DNA of 64,000 bases from Parietaria judaica (Eukaryota > Streptophyta > Magnoliopsida > Rosales > Urticaceae). The stretch covers positions 6,161,180 through 6,225,179 of the forward strand of contig OX940872.1 in the NCBI GenBank assembly GCA_954871525.1, read 5' to 3'. Shown here one piece after another: positions 1 to 11,525 of this stretch. The position numbers were made by a program, and so were the translations under genes. A model generated the notes under the pieces. The model did no database searches. It saw nothing but the letters and a program-made list of their open reading frames with translations, and was not told where the DNA came from. Position 1 is the stretch's first letter. Each line of letters opens with the position of its first letter.

Positions 1-190
1 GTAGGAGCATTCCTGGTCGGGTCCTTTCCTGCTAGGAGGATTCTCTGGTCGGACCCATCTCTGGTGGGAAGTTCTCTGGTGGGAGAACTTCTGCTAGGAA
101 GATCTCTGGTCGGGCTCTTCTCTGCTAGGAAAAGCTCTGGTGGGGAAATCCCTGGTTGGGGGAATCTCTGCTAGGAGTTGAGCCAAGTCA
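1..190. repeat. Degenerate short-period minisatellite at window edge
   Basis: About ten imperfect units of 15-20 bp alternate between a CTCTGGTSGG-like word and a CTGCTAGGA-like word. The array is cut by the left edge, so its full length is unknown. There is no coding potential. It may be part of an LTR or a satellite; the sequence does not decide. Confidence 0.7.
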
Positions 191-482
191 GGCTTAAACT
201 CACAGAGTCTTGGAACTTTTGCCGTAGAAAAAATGGGACCTTAACAAAGACAAATGGAAGACTTTGAAACATATGCCGCTATTTTCCCTATAAGTAGTAA
301 ATAGATGTTATATTTCCTAATTTTCAAATCGTGTAGGTTTCTAATGTGTTGCCATAGACACGTACTGGTGTGCACCTAATTTTTTTTAATAATTTAAGAA
401 ATTGAGAAAAATAATAATAGCTCAAATCTTTCTACTTTGATCAAAAAAATCTTTTTTCTTATATTATACTTGTAGTTTATAA
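191..482. other. AT-rich intergenic spacer
   Basis: No ORF, repeat boundary or RNA gene seen between the edge minisatellite and the Helitron-like terminus. Confidence 0.6.
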
Positions 483-1016
483 CTAGTGGACGGCACCGCG
501 CTTCGCGCGGTGATGATAAAATATGTTACGGAATTTGGATGAATTTTTTTTAATTTTTTAAATTATTTTTGTCAAAAGACCAACATCCACATCGATATAA
601 AAAGCTAAAAAAAAATTGTCGATACAATTGTCGGTTGTATTATTAATTATACACATTGTAAAGACTTGCATTAATAACAACAACAGTTAAATATATAGAG
701 AATCATAATTAAAAACTCTATTGTATCGGTGGCAATAAAATATATTTGTGAATTTGAATGATTTTTTTATCATCAATTTTACTATTTATATTGTAATTTT
801 ATTGAAAAAGCTTACATCCACGTTGAATACGAAAAAAATGATTTTTTTTTTATTAATGTTATTGTCTATTTTATTATTAAATTTGAACATGGTAAACCCT
901 GCATTAGTAAAATCGACAATTAAATAGAAATCATCTATTAAAACCCTATATTATATGCACGGTGAGGTGATAAATATTTTGTGAATTTGGATGTAAAAGA
1001 TAATAAACCACCATCC

Positions 1017-1049
<33 letters not shown>

Positions 1050-1310
1050 TATTAATGTTACTAACGATTTTATTATATAATATAAACATGGTAAATCTTG
1101 CATTATTAATAATAACAGCAGTCAAATAGGTAGATAATACAAATGTTGCTAATATGAATTTTCACTTAAAAGACGAACCTCCATATGGGATATTAAAATT
1201 CTCGAATTTTCAGTTAATATTGTTTTTTATTTATTTTCAAATATAAACATGCTAAACTTTTGCAATTATAATAACAATGTTTAAATATTACTAATAAAAA
1301 TTATATTGCT
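483..1310 (-). mobile_element. Helitron-like remnant, 3' terminus at 483
   Basis: Read on the minus strand, the sequence ends in a perfect 8-bp-stem, 3-nt-loop GC hairpin (494-512), then a short spacer and CTAG (486-483) followed by T. This is the known architecture of a Helitron 3' end (hairpin roughly 10 nt before CTRR, insertion beside T). Inward from it lie three to four degenerate units of roughly 180-230 bp (starting near 510, 728, 960 and 1140), each containing a GGAATTTGGATG-like word, an ACATCCA word and a TTGCATTAATAA-like word. The 5' TC terminus was not located, so the right boundary is approximate. No RepHel coding sequence is visible, so it is non-autonomous. Confidence 0.5.
1017..1053. 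repeat. (TA)n microsatellite
   Basis: Alternating TA run interrupted by one G; simple repeat within the Helitron-like region. Confidence 0.9.
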
Positions 1311-2722
1311 TATAAGATTACGTAGTACACGAAGAAAGAAAAGAAGAATAAAAAATTCTAATATTTTATACTAGAAAGAAGAGAACTGTTATTTGTTTCA
1401 CTGTACTTCACGCTCAATTCCTTCATATATGCTTTCAAAAAAAAAAAACCCTTCATATAAGCATATATAAATTTAAACTACTATCCATTCTTTCAGATAT
1501 GCATATATAAATTTAGACTGAAATATTGAATAAATTGATTAATTTAATTTTATGTTATAAATTGATTCATTGAAAATATACATCAACATCGAACTTAGCA
1601 AACCCCCAATTTGTTTTGTAATGTCATGTAATTTACGATTTTAATAAGAACATATCAATTTGTACAACTTTGACATAGATAGCTGACATAACGTGTTGAA
1701 AAAATTTATTCTTTACATTGTGTGTCCTAACCGAAAGACCTACATTTCATCGTACTCGACCATTCTTCACTGAAAAAGAAGAGAACTAAGCATAGAAAAA
1801 TGAAACACTTTGCAAAAGTTGAGGTGGGGCCGCAAAGATTGAGTTAGGGCTATGTAAATAGATGAAAGCAAAACGACTTGTGATGGAGGCACGTCTGCTT
1901 TGACGGGGAGAGTAGTTGTAACTTGGAATGGCGGTAAGGGAGCCGTGCACGCACCTGAGATAGTTGTCGTGGTCATCGTCACCGAGAGTCGTCATCGATA
2001 TGACTATGAGAAAGAATGAGGGTGGGTTTTGAATCACAATAACGATCTAATACTTCTTAAGCTTATTTGAGTATTTAGTACTACCGTGAATCTTGAAAGC
2101 TTAAAAAATTCTATGCATGTAATATCTCAATCTATATATATAATGTACTTGCAATACAAAAACACACACCATAATAATTTTAAATCATATCAATGAAATA
2201 AATGAAACATAAAACTTAAAATAACTTGAATATCTTATATGATTTAGCTTATCATTGTTTTTTTTTTTTAACAAAAGTTACAAAGTAATGACAAAAAGAA
2301 GAGGGACATTACTATTTACATCTTGATCACCGAGTCTTCGAGAAAGCCCAGCCAGGACATAAGAAGTCCGCAGTCAAAGCTTTGTTAAGAATTGAACGCA
2401 GTTAGTTGCGATACCGAGATCGATAGTCATCGTCGCCATAGCCGGAATAACCGCCCTTGCCAGCTATTATAAAGTGCAAAATTGCAACCTGAAAATGAAA
2501 TAACTATAACAACTGTATAAAAAGAGATTAACAAATGAAAATAAGATTATAAAATATACACAATTGGTATAATATATATAGTTATACTGATACACGTACA
2601 CGAAACCTTACCAGATACCAACTATAGACGGGAAGTTTTCTCCGAAAAAAAAAAAAAAAAGATTCACCATAAAAAAAATAAAAATAAAAACCCGAAACAG
2701 TGAAGAAAAAAACCCCGGTTAA
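1311..2722. other. Intergenic, no gene recognised
   Basis: AT-rich DNA. Short overlapping ORFs around 1767-2037 have no recognisable domain. A 2418-2471 minus-strand stretch reads as a Gly/Tyr/Asp-rich C-terminus behind a plausible acceptor, but no partner exon was found. T- and A-runs occur near 2260 and 2647. Confidence 0.6.
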
Positions 2723-2737
2723 ATCCATGATTGTTTG

Positions 2738-4258
2738 TGTTGCATCCATGTCCCTATAAGTAGTGACTTTTCCAATTCCAAAAAAATATAGTAATTAATA
2801 AGATACATGAAACATCTACAATAATATTCATGAATGAGTCTTTAATTTTGAATGTAAGAGTCATATTTCCTTCCTTTGCAAAAGTCTTTGTTGGGTCGGG
2901 ACTTGGTGCGGCGGGGTATTAGGTGGCAAGTCGGAGAGGGGAATCTTAGAGCCTTCTCGCAACCTTGGCTCCACAGACCCGGTAGTTTCTCTGTCCTCTC
3001 TAAGGAACCCGACGATGGATACCCTTGGAGAGTAGCCGATTTCATTTCCAATAGAAGTTGGACCGGGAACTTATCACCTCCATGATGATCCCCTTTGATG
3101 CCGAAGCTATTTTAAAGATTCCCCTCGGAAGCGATGACTACAAAGACCGCTTGGTTTGGCATTTTGAGGAGGATGGACACTATACGGTCCGGTCGGGTTA
3201 CCGTCTTGCAAGGGCGGAGGCTCGAGGGGGTCCCTCTAGTTCCTTTTGTGAGGAACAACATTGGTGGAAGAAATTGTGGGGTCTCCAAATTCCGCCCAAG
3301 GTTAAACATTTTGTGTGGCGGGCGTGGTACGAGGCTTTACCTACGTTCGGTGCTCTTCGAGGACGGGGTGTGGAGTGCCTCCCTTTCTGCAAGTTTTGTG
3401 GTGCGTTACCGGAAGACACAAATCATGCGGTGTGGTCATGCGAACGAGCTCGAGCTCTTTGGGAATGCTCGTCCTTGCATAAATGGGCAGAGAAGACGCC
3501 GGTGGTTCCGTTTCGGGAACTTTGCTTGAGGGCTCTTGGCGCTCTATCCACGGCGGACTTAGAGTTTTTTTGTGGGATTCTTTGGGCGACGTGGTCCGAC
3601 CGAAACTTAAGGCTCTTCGAGAACTATGCTAAATTGCCGGAAGTGTGGATTGAGGAGATTGTGTGTTGGTTCACTAGTTTCAAAAAGTGCACTAGTGGCA
3701 CGGAGAACTCGGCCTTGGTTCGGCCTACCACACGTCGGGGGTGGTCGGGGTCCGAAGACGGAGGTGTCAAACTCAACGTCGATGCGGCGTGGGACAAGGA
3801 TACCGGTCGAGCGGCATTTGGTGGGGTAGTAAGAGACAACCGCGGAAGACTCCTCGGGTTTACGGCGACGTCCATGGAGAAGGTAGACTCGGCCTTATCA
3901 GCGGAATGTTTCGCGATACGTCATGGCCTCCATTTCATTCTTGAAAGGGGGTGGAGTGTGTCGGAGGTGGAAACCGATAGTTTACGTGCAACCCGTCTTA
4001 TCAATGGGGGAAGCCTTAATTGTGTCCAAGGTCCGATTATAGCGAACATTAGGAATTTGTCTAGTGTGGTCAAGTGTCATTGGGCTCCTCGTTCTTGCAA
4101 TGAGGCGGCAAACTTTGTTGCTCAATTCCGGTTTGCGGGCCGTATCCCCGACTTGTGGTCGTGTGTTTGCCCGGATTAGTTTGTAACCACTATCCTTAGG
4201 GATTTTAATCCCGAATTTTAATACAAGGTTCTGCTTCTTCAAAAAAAAAAAAACAGTG
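2738..4258 (+). mobile_element. LINE copy 1 (5'-truncated plant L1)
   Basis: The 3' portion of an L1-type retrotransposon, ending in a poly(A) run at 4241-4253. A 15-bp direct repeat (ATCCATGATTGTTTG) lies at 723-737 of the 2.7-kb line (2723-2737) and again at 4259-4273, consistent with a target-site duplication. LINE homology to the copy at 7.5 kb only starts near 2850; the first ~110 bp inside the TSD are AT-rich and unrelated, so the 5' junction may be complex. Same orientation and family as the copies at 7478 and 28590. Confidence 0.8.
2850..4179 (+). pseudogene. LINE ORF2 C-terminal part: zinc-binding RT domain and RNase H
   Basis: Two overlapping frames carry the end of the reverse transcriptase module. 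The first runs to about 3085 (connection region, PWRVAD motif). The second, 3058-4179, is a 373-codon open stretch with the zf-RVT domain (residues about 20-125, IPPKVKHFVWRAWYE and a C-x2-C pattern) and a C-terminal RNase H of the RVT_3 type (about 235-360). Candidate RNase H catalytic acidic residues are visible as LNVDAAWD, SAECFAIRHG and VETDS. A frame change near 3058-3085 separates the two parts, and everything upstream (endonuclease, RT palm) is missing, so the copy cannot retrotranspose by itself. It ends with TAG just before the 3' UTR and poly(A). Confidence 0.85.
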
Positions 4259-4273
4259 ATCCATGATTGTTTG

Positions 4274-5660
4274 AATTTCTGAATGAGCCAATAAGATTCC
4301 AAAAATTCCTTACTTCTTTGTGTTTGTATTTTTGTTTTCAAAATGGCTTTGTATTGAATATTGATAGCTTTGAGCTCGGTCAATGCATCTCCATCAGCTA
4401 ACCTGCAGCTAAAAAATTTAATCGATAAAATTTATATATATTATTATATTAAACTATAATTTATCAATAAATTAATATCTATACATATGAAAAATATTAC
4501 GATTTGGCCACTCTAAATCCCATATATTAAAGTGTATTATATCTGTTAATTTTCAAAAGTCTTATTCTAAGTCCACTCTAAATCCCATCTTATGAAGTGT
4601 AATTTGGCATATTCAATTCAAAATCATGTAGGTCTATCATCAAACATGTTTGTAATAAAATACATGTATCAGATAAACCTAAAAAGGCAAAACACTCTAC
4701 TACCTACCTCTTCAAAGACGTTTTGGAATATCTAACTAATCTTAATTCTCATTGAAAACGTTCACAATACATAACCTTAGAATCAACATGAGAAAGATAA
4801 TATTAAAATCTCAAAGTTATCAAGTAGAACTTACCATGGGATAGAAGAAAGCAAAGAGTGTAGTTAGCAGCGCTGCAGAGTATGTAAGTGAAACAAAGAA
4901 AAGAATATGACGCTGTCCTGTGACTCGTTTAGCCGCATATTACCATAATATCTTAAAACAAATACAAATGCAAACCTATAAGCGGAGACTGCGGAGTAAC
5001 ACAATCACCAAGTTTAACAGTATAATAACCAGTAACACTGAGTCGAAGCTAACAACATACCCTAGATTTCAAAACCAACTATAGAAATTATACCCAACAG
5101 ATGTGGCACATACAAAAATCCTCGATGACTAACCCGGGCGTATTTCTGACTACAGACTCACTGAGGACTTTGGCAACATTAACACCAACGAATTAAGCTA
5201 CTCCAAATACCATTTCTATAATCGAGCACCAATTTGGGAAACAGAATTGAATAAGCTGTAATATAACAGTACTCCTCCGAAGAGCGGAGACAAACACACG
5301 TGCAATGCGTGTAAAAAAAAGTGAGCAGCTGCAATTTTCAATCAAATCATGCATAAAACCTGAAATATAAAAAAAGAGTGTTCTTTCTAAAGCCGTCAGC
5401 CGTGGATAATCCATTGTAACTGTCGGCTAAAAAGGTAAAGGAAACCGGAAGGCGAAAGTTGGAGACTCGGCGAGTTCGAGCAAATGGACAAAATCGGCAG
5501 AGACAGAGGCATAAAATTTACAAAGATGATGACCAACCCTCCCGTGAAAATTAACCTTTCTTTTATATATAAAGCAATAAAAACTTTTCATATGACTGGC
5601 ATACTATTTTTATGACACTTATTCTTTCTAATAAATATAAGACGTTATATTTTTAGTTTT
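4274..5660. other. Intergenic, no gene recognised
   Basis: Minus-strand open stretches around 4290-4400 and 5193-5414, and a hydrophobic stretch with a donor-like GTAAGT at about 4835, hint at a small or decayed minus-strand gene. I could not join them in phase or recognise a family, so no gene is called. Confidence 0.4.
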
Positions 5661-5840
5661 TAACATATGAATTAGTGTTGAACGTGCTTCGTCAAATAAA
5701 TGATTTTTAATGGATACATAATGATTTGGAAGGTAAATAGACTATCGTTTAACAAATGGATTAGTGCTAACGTGCTTCATCAAATAAATGTTTTTTTAAT
5801 GAATACATAATGATTTGGAAGGTAAATAGATTGTCGTTGT
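5661..5840. repeat. Tandem duplication, ~90-bp unit
   Basis: Two adjacent diverged copies (5661-5750 and 5751-5838). Both contain ACGTGCTTC, AATAAATG, then ATACATAATGATTTGGAAGG and TAAATAGA. No coding potential. Confidence 0.8.
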
Positions 5841-5937
5841 ATATTTAGTAACGATACTACGAAAGCAAAAATAACAAAATATGAAAATCTGACATGTCAT
5901 CCACTTGTTATTCTCCTTATATATATAGACTAGCTAA

Positions 5938-5961
5938 TATATATATATATATATATATATT
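5938..5961. repeat. (TA)n microsatellite
   Basis: Pure TA run about 40 bp upstream of the GC-rich ORF region. Confidence 0.9.
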
Positions 5962-6078
5962 AGTATTTTTTTTATTTTTTTTCTCCTCCACGATCAATTC
6001 TTTCAATCTCCCATAACCAACCAATCTAAAGGTCTCATTCCGCTCCGGCGACGCCGTGTGCGACGGCTGCGATCCCCG

Positions 6079-6477
6079 ATGGCTTCTCCGACGGGACTCG
6101 ACTCAGCCATGGCCGACATAGTGCTCTGGATCGACATGTCCGAAAACTTCTTCCTTCCTCCCGAGGTTGAGGCCGCAGCGCGCACCGCCACGTTCGCCCA
6201 CACTGTTTGGATCCCGCTCCATGCAGTGAGCGGCGTGACTGTGAGCGCCGGGCTTGGGACCCTCGACGACGACGACAACAACAACAACAACGCTCTTGCA
6301 GCACGAATGGCGGGCGCAATCCTCAGTGGCTTCGATAATTTGGTGGCGCGTGGCGATCTAGCCGAAGGCGAGAGCATCGAAGTTGAAGTGCTATACGCTG
6401 CCTTGGCCCACCCCATGGCGGCACAACTGTTTGACGACGATACCGACACCGTCGCAGGTGAATATATACGAGATTAG
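6079..6477 (+). CDS. Hypothetical small acidic protein
   Basis: A single open frame of about 132 codons from the ATG at 6079; an in-frame upstream ATG at 6058 would add seven residues. It sits in a sharp GC-rich island inside AT-rich DNA. The product begins MASPTGLDSAMADIVLW, has an alanine-rich body, a low-complexity D5-N5 run in the middle (after GTLDD) and an acidic end (LFDDDTDTVA). No domain, signal peptide or membrane segment is recognised. The base composition matches the GC-rich first exons of WDR11 and ARP6 in this window, and a possible donor (CAG|GTGAAT) lies near 6454, so this could be the first exon or 5' relic of a longer gene. Homology is needed to tell gene from chance ORF. 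Confidence 0.4.
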   Translation: MASPTGLDSAMADIVLWIDMSENFFLPPEVEAAARTATFAHTVWIPLHAVSGVTVSAGLGTLDDDDNNNNNALAARMAGAILSGFDNLVARGDLAEGESIEVEVLYAALAHPMAAQLFDDDTDTVAGEYIRD

Positions 6478-7463
6478 GTTTTGGTATAGGAGGAAACAAG
6501 TACTGCTTCGATATGTCTAATGGATGGTCCGGGCGGGTCGGAATTGACCCGGTAGCCCTGCTCGCATCGCTATCACGATTCACAAGGAGTGCATTGGTCC
6601 GTAGTTGGAGCGGAAGAATACTTGCCGTTTCGAGCTGACGTAACTAATTAATTAAAAAATTCTAATATTTTAGCTTTTAAATGTATAATTGTTTACCAAA
6701 TATTTTGCTTTATTGATTTAAAAAGAAAATGGACATTTGCTTTTGTGGATATTGTTTCTCAATTTTTCTTCCCTTTCTGTATCTATTTTGATAAATATCT
6801 TAAGAAAATTCAGAAGTAATATATATATATATGAATCATCTAATGTAATATATATATATATATATATATATAATTCTAAAGTAACTAATAACTATTACCA
6901 ACAATCTTTATATAACATATATATTTCTAAAAAAAAGTTATCTTATTATTGTTTCGTTCCGAGGATTTATTAATTAATTATTAACTAAGTAAAATTTCCT
7001 TTATTTTAAAATAGACTTTTCCTTCTTGAAATAGCAACCAATCATGTATTTTAAATACTAACAGAATGTAATATTTTTATGGGTTATTTTAAAAAATGTC
7101 AATTTAGCGTCAATGGTTTAAGAGAAATGTCCACTGTGTGTATTTTTTACTCTCACGCATGGGCATTTTTCTTAAATCTTTGACACATAATAGGCATTTC
7201 TTACAATTTCTATATTTTTAAACATATAAATAACTTATTAACACCGTCAAACATTTTTTTTTCTTCATATTTCACACCTGAAATTTATTTACACGTTTTC
7301 ACTTTGTTAAGATTTTTAATAACAAAAATTTTACCAAAAGTTTCTAGAAAAATCAGGCTGGCCCTGTTGTGATCCTATTTTTATTTTTTTTTAATGGGAC
7401 TAATGGGATTCATCAATTTTTTTTTGACAGAAAGATTAACTTTATAGATTAAACAAGGGATTC
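6478..7463. other. Intergenic, AT-rich
   Basis: Contains (TA)n runs near 6820-6872 and a small imperfect inverted repeat at about 7100-7200 (arms resembling TTTAAGARAAATGYCC). No gene recognised. Confidence 0.6.
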
Positions 7464-7477
7464 AATAAGTAAAGTAT

Positions 7478-9359
7478 TTGCCGAAGAGCTTGGATCCTAT
7501 CTCGGTCTTCCATCTTTCGTTGGGAGGAACAAGGTATCCATTTTTAGCATCATAACGAGACGGGTCCTAAAGCATATGCGGTCTTGGAAGGCGCGTTTGT
7601 TCTCGGCGGGTGGCCAGGAAGTCCTCGTCAAAGCGGTAGCCCAAGCAATCCCGACTTATATGATGAGCCTTTTTCGCTTCCCGAAAAAAGTCATCAATGA
7701 GCTTCACATGCATGCTAGCCGATTTTGGTGGGGAGGTTCGGAGGAAAAGAAAAAGATTCATTGGAGACGTTGGGATAACATTGCTAAACCCAAAGCGGAA
7801 GGGGGGCTTGGCTTTAAGGACCTCGGGGACTTTAACCGGCCTCTCGTGGGAAGGCTTTATTGGAGGATTATCCAACACCCGGAGTGCTTGATGGCTCGCG
7901 TGCTCAAAGCGAAGCATTTCCCGGACTCCTCAGTGCTTGACTTTGAATGTAAGGCCTCTTTCATCTTTCCTTTGTAAGAGTCTTTGTTGGGGTCGAGATT
8001 TGGTTCGGAAAGGACTTAGGCGGCAAATTGGGGATGGAAATATCCGGGTTTTTAATCAACCTTGGGTCTCTAGAGCCGGTTGCTTCTCCATCCTCACGAA
8101 GGAACCCGATGACGGGTTTCCGTGGCGTGTCGCCGACCTCTTTTCCAACGGGGAGTGGAATCATGATCTTGTTTCGGAGATTTTGATCCCCTTCGATGCG
8201 CAAGCCGTCCTCAAAATTCCCCTAGGCTCCTCAAACATTGTTGATCGGTGGGTTTGGCACTTTGAGGAGGATGGGATATACTCGGTGCGCTCGGGGTATC
8301 GCCTTGCGAGGGCAACCAAAGTGGACGGACCGTCGGGGTCGTGTAGTCGGGTTCCAAAGTGGTGGAAGACTTTGCGGGGGCTCCATATACCCCCCAAAGT
8401 TAAACACCTTGTGTGGTGTGCTTGATTTGATTCGCTACCGACCTTTGGGACGCTTAGAGGGAGAGGGATTCCTTGCCTCCCTTTTTGCAAGCTTTGTGTT
8501 ACCCTGCCGGAGGATGCTCTCCACGCGGTGTAGGGCTGTGAAAGTGCCCGGGCGATATGGGCTTCCTCGTCCTTGAATAGGTGGGTGGAGAAGACGGGAC
8601 CATCTCCCCTAAAGGAGATTTGTTTGCGAGCGCTCGACACCCTCGTACCGACGGACCTTGAGCTCTTTTGTGGTCTCTTGTGGGCGGCGTGGTCCAACCG
8701 CAACTCATGCCTCTTTGGTCATAAAGACCATAAGCCGTCAGAATGGGTTGAGATAGTGGCATGTTGGTTTGCTAGCTTCAAGGAGAGTAACCATATCTCG
8801 GAGGAGGTATCGGGGAGCAAACCGGTTAGGCAAGCGGCTTGGGTGGCTCCGGCGTTTGGGGACCTCATCCTTTCCGTGGATGCGGCTTGGGACAAGACTT
8901 CGGGGAGAGCGGCGTTCGGTGGGATTGTGAGAAATCATCGGGGGGAACTTGTTGGCTTGACGGCGCGGCTTTCGTTGAATGTCGACTCTTCGGTGACGGG
9001 GGAATGTCAAGCTATCCTTCATGGCCTTAAGTTTGTTCGAGACCAAGGGTGGAGGGTAGCCGGGGTGGAAACCGATTGCCTTAAAGCTTTCCACCTCGTC
9101 AAGGGAGGGAAGCGGAGTAGCCTCCAAGGCCCGATAATAGCGGAGATCGGTATCTTGTTGGCGGAAGAAACTCTTAGTGATGGATGCCGTTGGATCCCGA
9201 GAGGGTGCAACGAAGTTGCCAATAGGATAGCTAAAACCCGCCTTGCGGATTCTATCCCCGACATGTGGTCGAGGAAATGCCCGGGGTAGCTTGTACATGT
9301 CGTTCAAAGGGATTTATCCCTCATTTTGGCTTAATGAGAATTTTTAAGATTTAAAAAAA
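7478..9359 (+). mobile_element. LINE copy 2 (5'-truncated plant L1) with perfect TSD
   Basis: The copy is bounded by an exact 14-bp direct repeat, AATAAGTAAAGTAT, at 7464-7477 and 9360-9373. The right copy follows directly on the terminal A-run. The element starts within the RT thumb region and runs through zf-RVT and RNase H to a short 3' UTR. A perfect TSD with clear coding decay suggests an insertion old enough to have lost its reading frame while its flanks stayed intact. Confidence 0.92.
7576..9289 (+). pseudogene. LINE ORF2 fragment: RT thumb, zf-RVT and RNase H, broken
   Basis: 7576-7977 encodes the typical end of an L1 RT (SAGGQEVLVKAVAQAIPTYM, then FWWGG and IHWRRWDNI). 7937-8425 encodes PWRVAD, the W-x-F-EEDG-x-YSVRSGYR block and IPPKVKH. 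8573-9289 encodes the RNase H domain (LSVDAAWD, GECQAILHGL, VETDC). The parts lie in different frames, with a TGA at about 8423-8425 and further frame changes between 7977 and 8573, so it is a pseudogene. It aligns domain for domain with LINE copy 1. Confidence 0.88.
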
Positions 9360-9373
9360 AATAAGTAAAGTAT

Positions 9374-9635
9374 GCTATGAAAAGAAGTTGGGTTCTATTT
9401 TGGGCTAAAAGCGACTGAACAAATTTAATGATGATGCACAGGCACTGCTTTACTCATCTTTATTTTTCTTTATTACTATAAAAAATAAACTTCTCTTTAA
9501 ATTTATTGGCTTAGATTTCAAAAAGAAAAAAAAAATATAGAAATATGAAAATAAAAAGATGCTAGCAGTAGCACTACGGTCCACATGCCATTTTGAAGTG
9601 TGCAACATTTTAAATACTTGAAAGTTGAAACTAAA

Positions 9636-9675
<40 letters not shown>

Positions 9676-10988
9676 TACACGGCGGAATCATGATTTCGCT
9701 AAGAGAGAGAAAAAAAATTAACTTATTTTTTTAGAATATTATATAATAACATAATAATTTTATAATTAATTTTTAATAATCAATAAAATATAAGTGATAT
9801 AATTGTACAAAAAATATCACTTAATGTATAATAATAAAAAAATTATATTAAGAGATGAGTACTAATATAGAGATTACAAACATTAAGAAAATAAAAAATT
9901 GATCGGAATGGAACTATAGTCTTCTAAGCGAGGGGGTTAAAAACTGTTTCAAATAACCACTAAACTATTAACTTTGTTTAGTTATGATACATATAGTATA
10001 TATCGATAAAATTGTATATATTTATTCATTAAAAATAACAGATTTAAATCAAGTGGGGGCGGCCGCACCCGCTCTGCCCTTACTAAATCCACCCCTGCAT
10101 ATATATATATAGTAATAAATAATAATACTACTTCATCTAATTATATTCATAATCATAAAAAAAAAGGTAGATTATATGGAGAAGGAGAACAATTACAGTC
10201 TCATTTTTTTTTTTTTCATTAAAAAATCAACTTCATAGAAATTATTCTACAAACATACGAATTTATCCATTGACTTTATATGTCATCTAATCTAGTTAAC
10301 GAGTACTAGGCTTTTCAATCATAGCCAAAGCCCAATCAAATTAGCCCAATAATACAAAGTAGCCTTGGAAGTAACCTCTTACCCCAAACAACTTTGGTGA
10401 CTTTTGAGTTTAAGTCTTCAGAATCATATTATACAATGAATCATAAATGACCTTTGGATTTTAATTTTCATGGCATAAATATGAAGGAATGTCAAGCTTA
10501 GTTCAAACTTAAAAGCAGTGTCAATAGTAACTTTGAATATATACTTATAATATTACTCGAGAATCCAAATAAATTATGAAAGAATATAGTTTAGGTTTTT
10601 GTTTCAATTTTTTACTTCTTTCAAATAAAATATGAGATTCGGGATGTTCTAATTCCAGTTACAACTTACAACATTAGTTGATAGTCGCAAACAAAAGTTG
10701 TTAAAATTTATTTGTTAGGCTCTTTTTTTTTTTTTTTTTTTGACCAGTTGGTATTTCTAAATCGGAACTCAAGCTATGTAATTTAAATGATGTCTTCTCA
10801 ATATCAATATTTGTTTTAATTTGTTCTTTCTTCCAAATAAAAAAAATATGAGATTTAAGATTTTTTGGCTTAATTGTAAATTCACTACATAATTGGGTTT
10901 TCCCAGCGAGACTTAAAAATGACAAATGTATGTAATTGTGATAAATAGTGTTTGCGGAACATCAGTTGTTCTTGCATTAAAAATATAT
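9374..10988. other. Intergenic, AT-rich
   Basis: Contains a (TA)n run at 9639-9671 and a short GC-rich patch at about 10056-10100. A segment at 10640-10870 recurs in diverged form at 11620-11850. No gene recognised. Confidence 0.6.
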
Positions 10989-11517
10989 TGGGGGTGAAAT
11001 AAAAAAATTGGCCTTTTTCGTCCTTGTTCCGAAAAATTGGGAAATTTTTTTTGGTACCGGTAACGGTTCCTGGTTCAAAAAATTCCTGGTCTCGGTTTCG
11101 ATTCTAAATTTCTTGGTTTCGGTGCCGGTTGCGGTTCCAGTTCTAAAATTTCACGGTTCCGATGCCAAACTTTTTCGGTACTAAAAGTGTTTGACTTAAA
11201 AATGACATGGAGTTTTTAAGAAATCAATAATTAAAAATTACAAATAGTATAAAAACGACAACGAAAATATATATTACACTAAAAACGACATACAAAAACT
11301 TAAAAATGACATGTAGTTTAAAACCAGAATCGGTACAAAAAACCAGAAAATATTTTTTAGGTACAGGTTCTGGTTTCCTATCCGACAACAGGGAACGTGG
11401 AAGTAAAGGTTCCCGATATTAAGCTAAATTTATTGGATATTTTAAAAAAAAAAATTGTCGGGGACCGGTATCGGAACCGGGACAAAACCCAAAAACGATT
11501 ACAGAATTTTCACCTCT
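10989..11517. mobile_element. hAT-type MITE (GGGTGAAA termini)
   Basis: Termini read TGGGGGTGAAAT on the left and, reverse-complemented, TAGAGGTGAAAAT on the right. The 8-bp flanks are AAATATAT (10981-10988) and AAATACAT (11518-11525), a TSD with one mismatch. The interior has no ORF but is full of GGTTCCGGT- and GGTACCGG-like words. The 8-bp TSD and terminal form fit the hAT superfamily. A smaller relative lies in BRIZ2 intron 10. Confidence 0.7.
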
Positions 11518-11525
11518 AAAATACA

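Noticed and set aside
2418..2471. Minus-strand Gly/Tyr-rich terminal-exon-like stretch behind an AG
   Set aside because: Too short and without partner exons to call a gene.
5193..5414. 73-codon minus-strand ORF beginning MDYPRLTALERT
   Set aside because: No recognised family, no joinable exons in phase; left as unexplained DNA.
10056..10100. Possible hAT end (GGGGTGGATTTA on the minus strand)
   Set aside because: No matching second end or 8-bp TSD could be found.
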